Assembly: GCF_038008325.1 (NCBI RefSeq)
Contig: NZ_JBBOYW010000001.1
Location: 2,780,001 to 2,844,000 of the forward strand
Source of the DNA: Lysinibacillus sp. FSL K6-0232
Lineage (GTDB): Bacteria > Bacillota > Bacilli > Bacillales_A > Planococcaceae
Direction of reading: 5' to 3'
DNA: 64,000 nucleotides
Part shown: in pieces, positions 43,667 through 53,099 of the stretch
Numbering within the stretch: position 1 is the first letter of the stretch
Layout of the letters: the number at the start of each line of letters is the position of its first letter
Position numbers and translations under genes: made by a program
Notes under the pieces: model-generated
What the model was told of the DNA's origin: nothing
What the model saw: the letters and a program-made list of their open reading frames with translations, nothing else
Databases searched by the model: none

Positions 43667-44755
43667 TCAGTCAAATGTAATTTTATTGACTGCATTACGG
43701 TCTAATTTTTTAATCACTTCTACCATTAGTTTTACTGCATTATCATAATCATCACGGTGTAGGATACCTGCATGTGAATGGATATAGCGAGTCGCAATAC
43801 CGATTGATAGCGCTGGTACGCCATTTGCTGTTAGATGAATGGAGCCAGCATCCGTGCCACCACCAGCCATTGTTTCAAATTGATATGGAATATTGTTGTC
43901 ATCTGCCACATCTAATACAAACTCACGTAAGCCGCGGTGTGAAACCATTGATGCATCATAGACAACAATTTGTGGACCTGCGCCCATTTTACTTGTTGAT
44001 TCTTTCGCTGTCACACCAGGAGTATCTCCAGCTACGCCTACATCTACAGCAAAGCCAATATCAGGTTGAATTTTATGTGTTGCTGTTTTCGCACCACGAA
44101 GCCCAACCTCTTCCTGTACAGTTGCTACCGAATAAAGAATATTTGGGTGCTTTTCATTTTGCAATGCTTTCATTACATCAATGGCAATCGCACAGCCAAT
44201 ACGGTTATCCCATGCTTTTGCCAATAAATATTTATCATTTTTCATCACATTAAATTCAAAATATGGCGTTATCATATCGCCAGGACGTACGCCCCACCCA
44301 AGCACTTCATCTTTAGAGGCTGCACCAATATCAATAAACATATCTTTAATGTCTACTACTTTGTTACGTACATCTGCTGGTAAAATATGTGGTGGCTTTG
44401 AACCAATTACCCCAATAATTTCATCACCTGTACGTGTCGTGATTGTGACGCGTTGAGCAAGCATAACTTGGCTCCACCAGCCGCCCACTGTTTGGAATTT
44501 GATAAAGCCTTTATCATCGATTTGTGTCACCATAAAGCCCACTTCATCTAAATGTCCTGCTACAACAATTTTAGGACCGTTTTCATCGCCTACTTTTTTA
44601 GCGATGACACTACCTAAGTTATCTGTTTCAACAGTATCAGCATATGGTGCGATATATTTTTTCATTACTTCGCGTGGTGCACGCTCATTGCCTGCAATCC
44701 CATTCGCATCTGTTAAATCTTTAAACATTTGTAATGTTGAATCTAGCTGTGTCAT
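43667..44755 (-). CDS. ytoP: M42 family glutamyl aminopeptidase
   Basis: A 362-residue tetrahedral-type aminopeptidase. Metal ligands are visible in [38 protein letters not shown] and the C-terminal RYIHSHAGI. It releases N-terminal residues from small peptides in the cytoplasm. The start at 44755 ([10 protein letters not shown]) is seven bases after GGGAGG; a frame to 44770 would overlap the ribosome site. Confidence 0.92.
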   Translation of the reverse strand: MTQLDSTLQMFKDLTDANGIAGNERAPREVMKKYIAPYADTVETDNLGSVIAKKVGDENGPKIVVAGHLDEVGFMVTQIDDKGFIKFQTVGGWWSQVMLAQRVTITTRTGDEIIGVIGSKPPHILPADVRNKVVDIKDMFIDIGAASKDEVLGWGVRPGDMITPYFEFNVMKNDKYLLAKAWDNRIGCAIAIDVMKALQNEKHPNILYSVATVQEEVGLRGAKTATHKIQPDIGFAVDVGVAGDTPGVTAKESTSKMGAGPQIVVYDASMVSHRGLREFVLDVADDNNIPYQFETMAGGGTDAGSIHLTANGVPALSIGIATRYIHSHAGILHRDDYDNAVKLMVEVIKKLDRNAVNKITFD

Positions 44756-44849
44756 CCTTTTGCCTCCCACTTCTTATTTCCTCTTTATTATACTTCGTTT
44801 ATCGAAATATTCCTAGCTTAATCGTCTGAAAATTGATATATTACTTTAT

Positions 44850-45335
44850 TTAATAGCCTGATTGCTGACGCTTATAATTTTCTTTATTTTTTTCAAGATA
44901 TGCACTCACAACATCGTCAAATGTAAAATCAAGGTTGTATGCAAGCAATCCATAGTATTGCCATATCGTTGTATATTGATTCTCGGTAGGCTTTTCAATA
45001 AACAGTAAAATAGCCTTTTGTGTTTCTAAAAATAACTCGGTTAAATTTCTTTTTTCAGCGCTTATTGGCCATGTTTCAATGGATGTATAGCCCTTTAATA
45101 AGCCAAGCGATAAGATAAAATGGATAGAATCCACATATTCTTCTAAAATAACTTCACGCTCTGATGGTCCCTTGGTACTCCAAAATTTAAAGCAACGCGT
45201 TTCATTTGCAAGCTCGGCTAGCTCTACTAGTAATGCTAAGCCTTTTTCTTGAAATACATCATGTTGAATATTTTGTGTTTGCTCAATAAAAGCATCAAGC
45301 TCTTTTTGCATGTTAAACAATTGTTGTAAATTCAT
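44850..45335 (-). CDS. Dimeric dUTP diphosphatase
   Basis: A 161-residue all-alpha dUTPase of the MazG-like superfamily (dUTPase_2). The conserved metal-binding ELAELANETRCFKFWS and EEYVDSIHFILSLG segments hold the acidic residues. It converts dUTP to dUMP, limiting uracil in DNA and feeding dTMP synthesis. It is divergent from ysdB. No operon partner is obvious. Confidence 0.88.
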   Translation of the reverse strand: MNLQQLFNMQKELDAFIEQTQNIQHDVFQEKGLALLVELAELANETRCFKFWSTKGPSEREVILEEYVDSIHFILSLGLLKGYTSIETWPISAEKRNLTELFLETQKAILLFIEKPTENQYTTIWQYYGLLAYNLDFTFDDVVSAYLEKNKENYKRQQSGY

Positions 45336-45373
45336 TTTCTTCTCCTAAATTTTAAAAAAATAATTAAATAAAA

Positions 45374-45402
45374 TGAAACTATTTGACCCCTTTAATCGTA
45401 TA
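45374..45402 (+). promoter_or_regulatory. SigW-type promoter of ysdB
   Basis: TGAAAC (45374-45379), 17 bases, CGTATA (45397-45402). It fits the SigW extracytoplasmic-function consensus. B. subtilis ysdB is a SigW gene, which supports the reading. Confidence 0.75.
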
Positions 45403-45439
45403 GGAAGGAATAACCTTTCTTCAAGGGGGAAATTTAAAA

Positions 45440-45832
45440 ATGTTGCCGTTACTTATTCGACTTGCTGTAATAGCACTTATTATTTATGTATTTTACAAAG
45501 CGATACGTTATATAACCGATCCTAAGCGCAAACTTGATGAGGCATATGAAAAAGGTCAGTATTATTTTTATGACGATGTAAAAAATGTGCGAAAGAATTT
45601 CTTTATTTCTTATAAAGGCGCTCTTTTTGAGGGGGAAAAATACCTAGGTACAACAGAAGATGCCTTTGAAGTTGTTTCCATTTTCATCGGTGCTCGTGAT
45701 GCTGCAACATTGCAAGGTTTTACAAAAAGCGATTTCCAATATTTACAGCAAGAAATTTTAATGAACTATCCAAATGCTAAAATTAATTGGAAACAGCCTA
45801 TTGAACAGCTTATGCGCAACACATCCTCATGA
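45440..45832 (+). CDS. ysdB: SigW-controlled protein YsdB
   Basis: A 130-residue protein with one N-terminal membrane helix (about 3-22) and a cytoplasmic domain containing KNFFISYKGALFEGEKYLG. It matches YsdB of B. subtilis, a cell-envelope-stress gene of unknown function. AGGGGGAAA precedes the ATG. The terminator stem includes the last codons and stop. Confidence 0.85.
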   Translation: MLPLLIRLAVIALIIYVFYKAIRYITDPKRKLDEAYEKGQYYFYDDVKNVRKNFFISYKGALFEGEKYLGTTEDAFEVVSIFIGARDAATLQGFTKSDFQYLQQEILMNYPNAKINWKQPIEQLMRNTSS

Positions 45833-45848
45833 TGAGGATGTGTTTCTT
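45818..45848 (+). terminator. ysdB terminator overlapping the coding end
   Basis: AACACATCCTCA (codons before the stop) pairs with TGAGGATGTGTT, then TCTTTT. The stop codon sits in the loop and stem. Confidence 0.8.
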
Positions 45849-45851
45849 TTA

Positions 45852-46115
45852 TTATGCCCACAATTGTACAATACAGAAGATTTGAATTGCTGCTAACAAA
45901 GGAAAGCCAAATGCAAAGCTATTGTGGCGTGTTTTATGGCGAAATAAATACATACCAAGCACACCGCCGACAGCTCCTCCTGCTATTGCAAGTATAAATA
46001 ACGTGCGCTCTGCAATACGCCATTCCTTATTTTTTGCTCGTGATTTATCCATACCCATTAAAATAAGTAGCACAATTGATACAATGCTTATATAAGCTAA
46101 TAATGCTTGCCCCAT
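45852..46115 (-). CDS. ysdA: DUF1294 membrane protein YsdA
   Basis: An 87-residue membrane protein with three predicted helices and the DUF1294 core MDKSRAKNKEWRIAERTLF, GGAVGGVLGMYLFRHKTRH. YsdA lies between ysdB and rplT in B. subtilis as here. Function unknown. The ATG at 46115 follows AAAGGAG; a frame to 46139 would run through the ribosome site. Confidence 0.9.
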   Translation of the reverse strand: MGQALLAYISIVSIVLLILMGMDKSRAKNKEWRIAERTLFILAIAGGAVGGVLGMYLFRHKTRHNSFAFGFPLLAAIQIFCIVQLWA

Positions 46116-46156
46116 ACCTGACTCCTTTACCCAAAACATATACTACTAATCTAACA

Positions 46157-46193
46157 TAAAAAAGGCTGACGGAAAAATCCATCAGCCTTTTTA
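46157..46193 (-). terminator. Terminator of infC-rpmI-rplT
   Basis: AAAAAGGCTGATGGA pairs with TCCGTCAGCCTTTTTT on the minus strand. Confidence 0.88.
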
Positions 46194-46218
46194 ACACCTA
46201 TTGCTTTGGGTGTAAAAA

Positions 46219-46614
<396 letters not shown>

Positions 46615-46640
46615 TTAGTTGTTAGTTATTTTGTAGTCAA

Positions 46641-46841
46641 TTATTTCATGTAAACAAGTAAAGATTTGATGCGCTTGAAGTCACCAGATGAAACGATGTT
46701 TGCTTTACGTAGGTGACGTTTTTGTTTCGTAGATTTGTTTGCGAATAAGTGGCTTCCATAAGCACGGTCGTATTTTAATTTACCTGAGCCTGTTTTTTTG
46801 AAACGTTTCGCAGCTCCACGGTGAGTTTTCATTTTTGGCAT
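46641..46841 (-). CDS. rpmI: 50S ribosomal protein L35
   Basis: A 66-residue basic ribosomal protein, [20 protein letters not shown], with [17 protein letters not shown]. It lies between infC and rplT. AGGAGG precedes the ATG. Confidence 0.97.
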   Translation of the reverse strand: MPKMKTHRGAAKRFKKTGSGKLKYDRAYGSHLFANKSTKQKRHLRKANIVSSGDFKRIKSLLVYMK

Positions 46842-46872
46842 GTCGAATTCCTCCTAAACTGTTCGTCTAATA

Positions 46873-47388
46873 TTATTTCTCGTTCTTTGGTTGAAGAACT
46901 AAGAACATGCTTCGGCCTTCCATCTTCGGTTTTTGTTCTACCGTTGATACTTCAGCACAAGCTTCAGCAAAGCGATCTAACACACGTTGACCAATTTCTT
47001 TATGTGTAATCGCACGACCTTTGAAACGTAGGCTACATTTTACTTTATCGCCCTTTTCAAGGAATTTAATCGCATTACGTAACTTCGTTTGGAAATCATG
47101 CTCATCGATTGTTGGGCTCAAACGAACCTCTTTCATTACGATGACCTTTTGATTTTTACGAATTTCACGGTCTTTCTTTTGCTGTTCAAACTTAAATTTA
47201 CCATAGTCCATGATACGAGCGACTGGCGGCTTGGCTTGAGGGGCCACAAGGACAAGATCCAAGTTTACACGAGCGGCGATTTCTAGCGCTTCATTACGTG
47301 TCTTTACACCAAGTTGGTCACCATTGTGATCGATTAATCGAAGTTCACGTGCGCGAATGCCTTCGTTTACATACATGTCTTTGCTAAT
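46873..47388 (-). CDS. infC: Translation initiation factor IF-3 (ATT start)
   Basis: A 171-residue IF-3 with the N-terminal domain ([21 protein letters not shown]), a basic linker ([15 protein letters not shown]) and the C-terminal 30S-binding domain ([27 protein letters not shown]). The start is taken as ATT at 47388, giving SKDMYVNEG as in other Bacillus IF-3 proteins, nine bases after GGAGG. The ATG at 47376 is too close to be the family start. AUU initiation allows IF-3 to limit its own translation, as known in E. coli and Geobacillus. The operon is also under the L20 leader upstream. Confidence 0.94.
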   Translation of the reverse strand: MSKDMYVNEGIRARELRLIDHNGDQLGVKTRNEALEIAARVNLDLVLVAPQAKPPVARIMDYGKFKFEQQKKDREIRKNQKVIVMKEVRLSPTIDEHDFQTKLRNAIKFLEKGDKVKCSLRFKGRAITHKEIGQRVLDRFAEACAEVSTVEQKPKMEGRSMFLVLQPKNEK

Positions 47389-47476
47389 AGTAATCCACCT
47401 CCAAGTAGTTGTCGCGAATACATGGTTTGGGCAAAGCCTTGCCCGGTTGAACGGTACATCCTCTTGTCATGTCCAT

Positions 47477-47650
47477 AAAAAAAGGACGGACATTTTTGAA
47501 GATGTCCGCCCGCTATATGTGCATGCGCAAGTCTACGCAAAACAATTCAACGTGTCATACCTGTTCACAGCCTTTAAAGCGTTGTATCAGGTGAGAAGCG
47601 GGCAGCCTCTACTTCAACCACAAACTTTGTATTCATTAACCTTATCTATA
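47477..47650 (-). promoter_or_regulatory. L20 leader (ribosomal protein autoregulation)
   Basis: The leader between the promoter and infC contains GAGGCTGCCCGCTTCTCACC near its 5' end, GGCTGTGAACAGG, and a terminator GGGCGGACAT/ATGTCCGTCC (47484-47511) with T7. This matches the Bacillus infC L20 leader, where L20 binding favours the terminator. About 90 bases remain between it and infC. Confidence 0.85.
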
Positions 47651-47676
47651 TTAGCATGTATAAAATAAGCTGTCAA
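47648..47676 (-). promoter_or_regulatory. infC-rpmI-rplT promoter
   Basis: Minus-strand TTGACA (47671-47676), 17-base spacer, TAATAT (47648-47653), immediately upstream of the L20 leader. Confidence 0.85.
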
Positions 47677-47726
47677 ATATTTATTTTGCTTATTATCATT
47701 ACCTTAGCCCAAACATTGGTTATTTA

Positions 47727-47766
47727 TACAGAAAACCTCACTTCAAGCATTGAAATGAGATTTTCG
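47727..47766 (-). terminator. Terminator after thrS
   Basis: AAAATCTCATTTCAA pairs with TTGAAGTGAGGTTTTC on the minus strand, near the thrS stop at 47776. Confidence 0.75.
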
Positions 47767-47775
47767 TGCTAGGTA

Positions 47776-49707
47776 TTATTTTGTGCTTTCTGCTTTAATA
47801 GTTGCCAAAAATTCCTCGAAGCTTACTGTTTCAGAATCTTTTGAGCCATAGCGACGAACGTTGACACCGTTTGCCTCTACTTCTTTATCACCGATAACAA
47901 GCATATACGGGATTTTCTTCATTTGCGCTTCACGGATTTTATAGCCAAGCTTTTCTTCACGGTCATCCATTTCTACACGTAAGCCTGCTGCTGTTAATTG
48001 TTCTTCGATTTGTTTTGCATAGTCGAAGTGTGCTTCATTGGATACTGGAATGACTTCTACTTGCACAGGTGCTAGCCATGTTGGGAATGCACCTTTATAT
48101 TCTTCGATTAAGAAGGCTACAAAGCGCTCCATTGTTGATACAACACCACGGTGAATAACAACTGGACGATGTGGCTTGCCATCTTCACCAACATAAGTGA
48201 GGTCAAAGCGTTCAGGTAATAAGAAATCAAGTTGAACTGTTGATAGTGTTTCTTCTTTACCAATAGCTGTTTTCACTTGAACATCTAATTTTGGACCGTA
48301 GAATGCTGCTTCACCTTCTGCTTCGAAGTAATCTAAGCCAAGCTCATCCATTGCTTCTTTTAACATACCTTGCGCCTTTTCCCACATCGCATCATCATCA
48401 AAGTATTTTTCAGTATCTGCTGGGTCACGGTAAGATAGACGGAATGAATAATCATTTAAGTCGAAATCTTTATAAACCTCTAAAATTAACTGTACTACTT
48501 TTTGGAATTCTTCTTTAATTTGGTCAGGACGAACAAAGATATGTGCATCATTTAATGTCATCCCACGTACACGTTGTAAGCCTGAAACCGCCCCTGACAT
48601 TTCGTAACGATGCATTGTACCAAGCTCTGCAATACGTAATGGTAGGTTACGATAAGAATGCATACCATTTTTGTAAACCATCATATGGTGCGGACAGTTC
48701 ATTGGGCGCATAATTAATGTTTCATTATCCATCTCCATTGGTGGGAAAATAGAATCTTGGTAATGATCCCAGTGACCAGAAGTTTGATAAAGCTCTTTAG
48801 AACCTAATACTGGTGTATAAACGTGCTTATAGCCAAGCGATAATTCCTTATCTACAATATAACGCTCAATTACTCGACGTATTGTTGCACCATTTGGTAG
48901 CCATAATGGTAAACCTTGACCTACCTTTTGAGAAGTTGTGAATAAGTCTAGTTCTTTCCCAATTTTACGGTGATCACGCTCTTTTGCTTCTTCCAGCATT
49001 TGTAGGTGATGCTTTAACTCATCTTTTTTGAAGAATGCTGTACCATAAATACGTTGTAGCATTTTGTTATCAGAGTTTCCTCTCCAATAAGCACCCGCTA
49101 AAGATAACAGCTTGAATTCACGAAGCTTACCAGTGGATGGTACATGAATACCACGGCAAAGATCGAAAAACTCTCCTTGATAATAAATAGATACTTGCTC
49201 ATCCTCTGGGATCGCTTCAAGTAGTTCTAATTTATATTCATCGCCAATTTTCTCATAAATGGCTTGTGCTTCAGCACGGCTTACATTTTTGCGTTCAATT
49301 TCAAGGTTTTCTGCAATGATTTTCTTCATTTCTTTTTCAATAGCTGGCAGGTCTTCAGCAGTGATTGGTGTTGGTGAGTCAATATCGTAGTAAAAACCAC
49401 CATCAATAACTGGGCCAATTCCAAGCTTTGCGTCTGGGAATAGACGTTTAACCGCCTGTGCTGTTAAATGCGCTGTTGAGTGACGTAAAATCTCAAGTGC
49501 TTCCTCATCATCCTGTGTAATAATTGAAATTGTTGCATCCTCTTCAATCGGTGTTTTTAAATCGACTAAGACACCATTAATTTTACCTGCATAAGCTTTT
49601 TTACGTAGGCCAGGGCTGATGGATAATGCTACGTCATCAGTGGATGTGCCTTTTGCAAATTCCTTTACAGCGCCATCTGGAAAAGTTAATTTAATATTCT
49701 CTGACAT
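47776..49707 (-). CDS. thrS: Threonine-tRNA ligase
   Basis: A 643-residue class II synthetase. In order: TGS domain (about 5-62), the editing domain with [10 protein letters not shown] and the HxxxC-type [12 protein letters not shown], the catalytic core ([44 protein letters not shown]) and an anticodon-binding C-terminus. The start at 49707 (MSENIKLTF) has AAAGGAG at nine bases. It is controlled by the T-box upstream. Confidence 0.97.
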   Translation of the reverse strand: MSENIKLTFPDGAVKEFAKGTSTDDVALSISPGLRKKAYAGKINGVLVDLKTPIEEDATISIITQDDEEALEILRHSTAHLTAQAVKRLFPDAKLGIGPVIDGGFYYDIDSPTPITAEDLPAIEKEMKKIIAENLEIERKNVSRAEAQAIYEKIGDEYKLELLEAIPEDEQVSIYYQGEFFDLCRGIHVPSTGKLREFKLLSLAGAYWRGNSDNKMLQRIYGTAFFKKDELKHHLQMLEEAKERDHRKIGKELDLFTTSQKVGQGLPLWLPNGATIRRVIERYIVDKELSLGYKHVYTPVLGSKELYQTSGHWDHYQDSIFPPMEMDNETLIMRPMNCPHHMMVYKNGMHSYRNLPLRIAELGTMHRYEMSGAVSGLQRVRGMTLNDAHIFVRPDQIKEEFQKVVQLILEVYKDFDLNDYSFRLSYRDPADTEKYFDDDAMWEKAQGMLKEAMDELGLDYFEAEGEAAFYGPKLDVQVKTAIGKEETLSTVQLDFLLPERFDLTYVGEDGKPHRPVVIHRGVVSTMERFVAFLIEEYKGAFPTWLAPVQVEVIPVSNEAHFDYAKQIEEQLTAAGLRVEMDDREEKLGYKIREAQMKKIPYMLVIGDKEVEANGVNVRRYGSKDSETVSFEEFLATIKAESTK

Positions 49708-49785
49708 GTTTTTGCACTCCTTTGTTTTTTGTAACATACATAATGCTTGATGAAAGCCATGATAAGTTTAAATAGCTGCTTATTT

Positions 49786-49811
49786 GAGCGACTCTATACT
49801 CTTTATGAGCA
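49786..49811 (+). repeat. GAGCG motif pair in the thrS leader
   Basis: TTGAGCGACT (GAGCG at 49786) and ATGAGCAGTT (GAGCA at 49807) are 21 bases apart, between the T-box terminator and the thrS ribosome site. Confidence 0.6.
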
Positions 49812-49833
49812 GTTTATTTTATCCTAGAAAAAT

Positions 49834-50080
49834 AAAAAAGCTCCGTCCCTCACGAAAGGGACGAAGCGTATGCTCGTGGTTCCACCCTTCTTCCTTCCGA
49901 CTATAGTTAGTCAGACGAAGCTCTAGGCTAGCTAACGGGCTAGGGACCGGCGAAAGATTATCCCTTTCGCTGCTCAGTAGGTAGTAAATTTAGTGCTCAC
50001 ACTAGGAAGCTTTCAGCCGATGACTTCCCTCTCTTATAAGCTGATACACAAAATTCATGTCCTCATCAACGCATGTTGCT
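49834..50080 (-). promoter_or_regulatory. T-box leader of thrS
   Basis: The T-box sequence AAGGGTGGAACCACG is at 49875-49889 on the minus strand. A terminator CGTCCCTTTCGTGAGGGACG with T6 lies at 49834-49866. An ACC or ACT near 49984 is a possible Thr specifier; the exact one needs folding. Confidence 0.92.
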
Positions 50081-50096
50081 ATTAAGTATATGAGTC

Positions 50097-50125
50097 AGTA
50101 TACGCTCGATTGGCGAAAAATGCAA
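50097..50125 (-). promoter_or_regulatory. thrS promoter
   Basis: Minus-strand TTGCAT (50120-50125), 17-base spacer, TATACT (50097-50102), directly after the dnaI stop. Confidence 0.78.
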
Positions 50126-50126
50126 C

Positions 50127-51065
50127 TTATAGTCGACGATTTTTACCACGCATTTCAATGGGCACAGTTAAAGCTTTAATGCGCTCCATAATTCGCCCTG
50201 CCTTTACAACCTCAATATCTCCTTTTTGTGACTGTGCTAAATGATGCTCTAATTCCTCATAATTAAAATTAGAAGTAATAAATGTTGGCAATTGCTCCGC
50301 CATACGATAATGGAAAATGGTTCCTAAAACCTCATCGCGCGTCCAAGCCGTCATTGTTTCCGCACCAAGATCGTCCAACATTAAAACAGGTGCTTTTTTT
50401 ACATAATCAATTTTCTCATTTAATGTATTATCACCGATAGCATTTTTCATTTCACGTAAAAATTCTGGGACGAAAACTACAACAGAGCGAATTTTAATAG
50501 ACGCTAATTCATTCGCAAGCGCACCTAACACAAAGGATTTCCCTACACCAAATTTACCATATAAGTAAAAACCCTTTGACGGTAAGTGACCTGTTTCTTT
50601 CGTTATTTTTACAAATTGAGCTGCTTGCTGGGCAATCGCCACACGTGATTCATCATCAATACTTAAATCTTGAATCGTTGCTTGTAATACATCTTTTGGC
50701 ATATGCATACTTGCAATCATGTTTGCCACATCTCGACGCTCTTCTTCTCTTATCTTTTGCTCACAGCGCACATAATCCATTTCAATGGAATTCCGTACCA
50801 CCCTTAATGTAGGGAGGAAGCCCTTTAAATAATTTGTACAATGCTCTGTATTGTCACAGCCACAGCATTCCGTTGATTGACTAATATATTCATGTAGCTT
50901 TGGTAAGTTCCGTTCAATATTGTCATAGCTTAGCTCCTGTGCATGCTGTGCTAAAAATTCCTGCACATGCGGATGCTCTAAAATTTCACGTCGCATGGCT
51001 TCATAGCGTTCTTGAAACGACGGTACTTGAATTGCTCGTTTTAATGGTCCATTAATGGGTTCGAT
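50127..51065 (-). CDS. dnaI: Helicase loader DnaI (apparent ATC start)
   Basis: A 312-residue AAA+ loader for the replicative helicase. The N-terminal domain has the zinc-type cysteine cluster CCGCDNTEHC (about 67-76); the ATPase has Walker A YLYGKFGVGKS, Walker B VLMLDDLGAE and an arginine-rich end. Frame and homology extend 23 residues upstream of the first ATG (50996): IEPINGPLKRAIQVPSFQERYE aligns with the start MEPIGRSLQ of B. subtilis DnaI. The residue aligned with Met is an ATC at 51065, with AAGGTGAG at ideal distance and a stop three codons upstream. The length then equals the B. subtilis protein. Initiation at ATC is inferred. Confidence 0.88.
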   Translation of the reverse strand: MEPINGPLKRAIQVPSFQERYEAMRREILEHPHVQEFLAQHAQELSYDNIERNLPKLHEYISQSTECCGCDNTEHCTNYLKGFLPTLRVVRNSIEMDYVRCEQKIREEERRDVANMIASMHMPKDVLQATIQDLSIDDESRVAIAQQAAQFVKITKETGHLPSKGFYLYGKFGVGKSFVLGALANELASIKIRSVVVFVPEFLREMKNAIGDNTLNEKIDYVKKAPVLMLDDLGAETMTAWTRDEVLGTIFHYRMAEQLPTFITSNFNYEELEHHLAQSQKGDIEVVKAGRIMERIKALTVPIEMRGKNRRL

Positions 51066-51083
51066 TGTGACTCACCTTCTTTA

Positions 51084-52448
51084 TTATTCGCTTTTTCCTA
51101 GCATTTCTAATATTTTTTGACGCTCTTTTTCAAAATCTATCGTGCTAGCAGTAGCTTCCTCTTGTTTGTCATTCCGTTTATAAAACCATTCAGGCACTTT
51201 TTCTTCACGCTGTTGCCTTGCACGTCCCTTTGACTGTGAATTCGTTTTATTTGTCGTTTGTGGCTTGTTTTTCCATGCCATATATTTATCATGCTCTTGA
51301 CGTGCAAGCTCCATTGCCTCTTTCGCTGTTTGCACATTTTTCCGTACCCAATGATCGGCAATAGTTTCCACATATTTTTTAGGAAGCTTCATATCAGTTG
51401 TAAGCATCACATACTCCAGCAGTGCATTCACTACCCCAATTGGCATACCATGCTGCACAATTAAGCTCTCAGCTAGCTGTACAGAGGTTTGTAGAGGCTC
51501 TTTGCCATTATTAATATCACGTAACACTTGCACAGGTGCAGTTGTTTCTAAATAATACTGTAGCTCCTGCTCCTTTGTTTTTTGTCCCGACTCTTCTGCT
51601 GGAGCAGGCGCTGTTACTTTTGCTAATTTTGGTGGCTCCTTTGAAACCGTTAGTTTATAAAAATCTGCCGCAGCTTTGCGTAAGCGTTCCTGTGAAATGC
51701 CTAAATCATCATCTAAGGCAAGTATCACTACCTTTTGCATATCAAGAGCTGATAAATGATATAAAAATGCCAGCTTTGCAATGGCTTCTCGAATTTCCAT
51801 TGTCAGCAAGCTAGCAGGCACTAATTGCTCTGATAAACCAGCCTGCAGCAAGTCAAAATCAAATTGCTCCAAATAAAAAGGATATACCTTTTGCTGTTTA
51901 TCCTCACGGCTTGTATCAACTTGTAAGTCCAATGGCATATTGGCATGAATAGGCTTATAAACATCCATAAACGCACGAGATACATCCTTCAATTCCTTGT
52001 CTTTTACTGGTACTATAAAGCGTTGACGTAAATTTCGATATGCCTGCTCCCCAATTTTACTAAATAAAAACATCGATAGCAGGGGGTCTTTCATAAATCG
52101 ATCCGCATCAAGTGGACGCTGTAACTCATATAAAAAGCTTCGTTCACTCGCATTTTCTTTTTTCCATGTGCGTAATAAGCCAATAGCCTCCAATGCAATA
52201 CGAGCCTCAAACACTTTACCAATCGGCAGCCCCAGCACATTCATTAAATAATAATGTGTCATTTGCTGCTTTGGTTTTTGCTCTGCCTCTGCCCATAATG
52301 TTAAATAAAGACTAATTGGCTCTGAACCCGTTAATGGCTGATAAAATAATGTCACTAATTGACGCTCTTGTGTAGAAAATGCATGAGGAAGACGAATGTC
52401 GAAAGGATCGCCAGGCTGCAATTCCTTATATAAATGCATCAACGTCAT
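51084..52448 (-). CDS. dnaB: Replication initiation and membrane attachment protein DnaB
   Basis: A 454-residue Firmicutes DnaB (not the helicase). It has two DnaB_2-type domains; the second is visible in the C-terminal half (ILEMLGKSE end, NALLEYVMLTTDMKLPKKYVETIADHWVRKNVQTAKEAMELA). With DnaD and DnaI it loads the replicative helicase at oriC and PriA sites. It is followed after 18 bases by dnaI and preceded by nrdR, as in B. subtilis. Confidence 0.93.
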   Translation of the reverse strand: MTLMHLYKELQPGDPFDIRLPHAFSTQERQLVTLFYQPLTGSEPISLYLTLWAEAEQKPKQQMTHYYLMNVLGLPIGKVFEARIALEAIGLLRTWKKENASERSFLYELQRPLDADRFMKDPLLSMFLFSKIGEQAYRNLRQRFIVPVKDKELKDVSRAFMDVYKPIHANMPLDLQVDTSREDKQQKVYPFYLEQFDFDLLQAGLSEQLVPASLLTMEIREAIAKLAFLYHLSALDMQKVVILALDDDLGISQERLRKAAADFYKLTVSKEPPKLAKVTAPAPAEESGQKTKEQELQYYLETTAPVQVLRDINNGKEPLQTSVQLAESLIVQHGMPIGVVNALLEYVMLTTDMKLPKKYVETIADHWVRKNVQTAKEAMELARQEHDKYMAWKNKPQTTNKTNSQSKGRARQQREEKVPEWFYKRNDKQEEATASTIDFEKERQKILEMLGKSE

Positions 52449-52464
52449 TCACCCTCTCTGTTTT

Positions 52465-52935
52465 CTATGATTGCTGGTCCGTTTGACGTTGAATAATGTC
52501 CTTTATTTCCTCGATAAAGACATTAATATCTTTAAACTGACGGTAAACGGATGCAAAGCGCACATAGGCTACCTCATCTATTTTAGCTAAGCGATCCATC
52601 ACCATTTCACCGACATCCTCTGAGCGTACTTCTGAGTTTCCAATACGACGAAGGTCTTTTTCAATGGATAATACAAGCTCCTCCAATACATCAAGTGCAA
52701 CTGGACGCTTTTCACAAGCACGAATAAGCCCACGCAGCACCTTTTCACGGCTAAATTCCTCTCGTGAACCTTCTTTTTTCACCACAACTAATGGTGTTTC
52801 TTCAATTTTTTCAAACGTTGTAAAACGAAAGCCACATGACTCACATTCACGACGTCTTCGAATTTCTTTATTATCATCTACTGGCCTCGAATCCACTACA
52901 CGCGTTCCGTTAAATTGGCAAGATGGACATCTCAT
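52465..52935 (-). CDS. nrdR: Transcriptional repressor NrdR
   Basis: A 156-residue repressor of ribonucleotide reductase genes. The N-terminal zinc ribbon (CPSC at 3-6, CESCGFR at 34-40) precedes the ATP-cone (about 49-139, [30 protein letters not shown]), which binds ATP/dATP. It is the first gene of nrdR-dnaB-dnaI. Confidence 0.96.
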   Translation of the reverse strand: MRCPSCQFNGTRVVDSRPVDDNKEIRRRRECESCGFRFTTFEKIEETPLVVVKKEGSREEFSREKVLRGLIRACEKRPVALDVLEELVLSIEKDLRRIGNSEVRSEDVGEMVMDRLAKIDEVAYVRFASVYRQFKDINVFIEEIKDIIQRQTDQQS

Positions 52936-53052
52936 AGCATTACTCTCCTGATTGACAACAATTTAATATTTCTATTATAACAAATTTCCTGCATATAAGA
53001 AAAGTGCATTAGTATTTGGCAATAGATAACCAATTTAAATCTTGTCCCATCA

Positions 53053-53093
53053 AAAAAACACATTGAAACCGTTTAGATTTCAATGTGTTTTAC
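53053..53093 (-). terminator. Terminator after gapB
   Basis: AAAACACATTGAAA pairs with TTTCAATGTGTTTT on the minus strand, T7 follows. Confidence 0.87.
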
Positions 53094-53099
53094 ATATGC

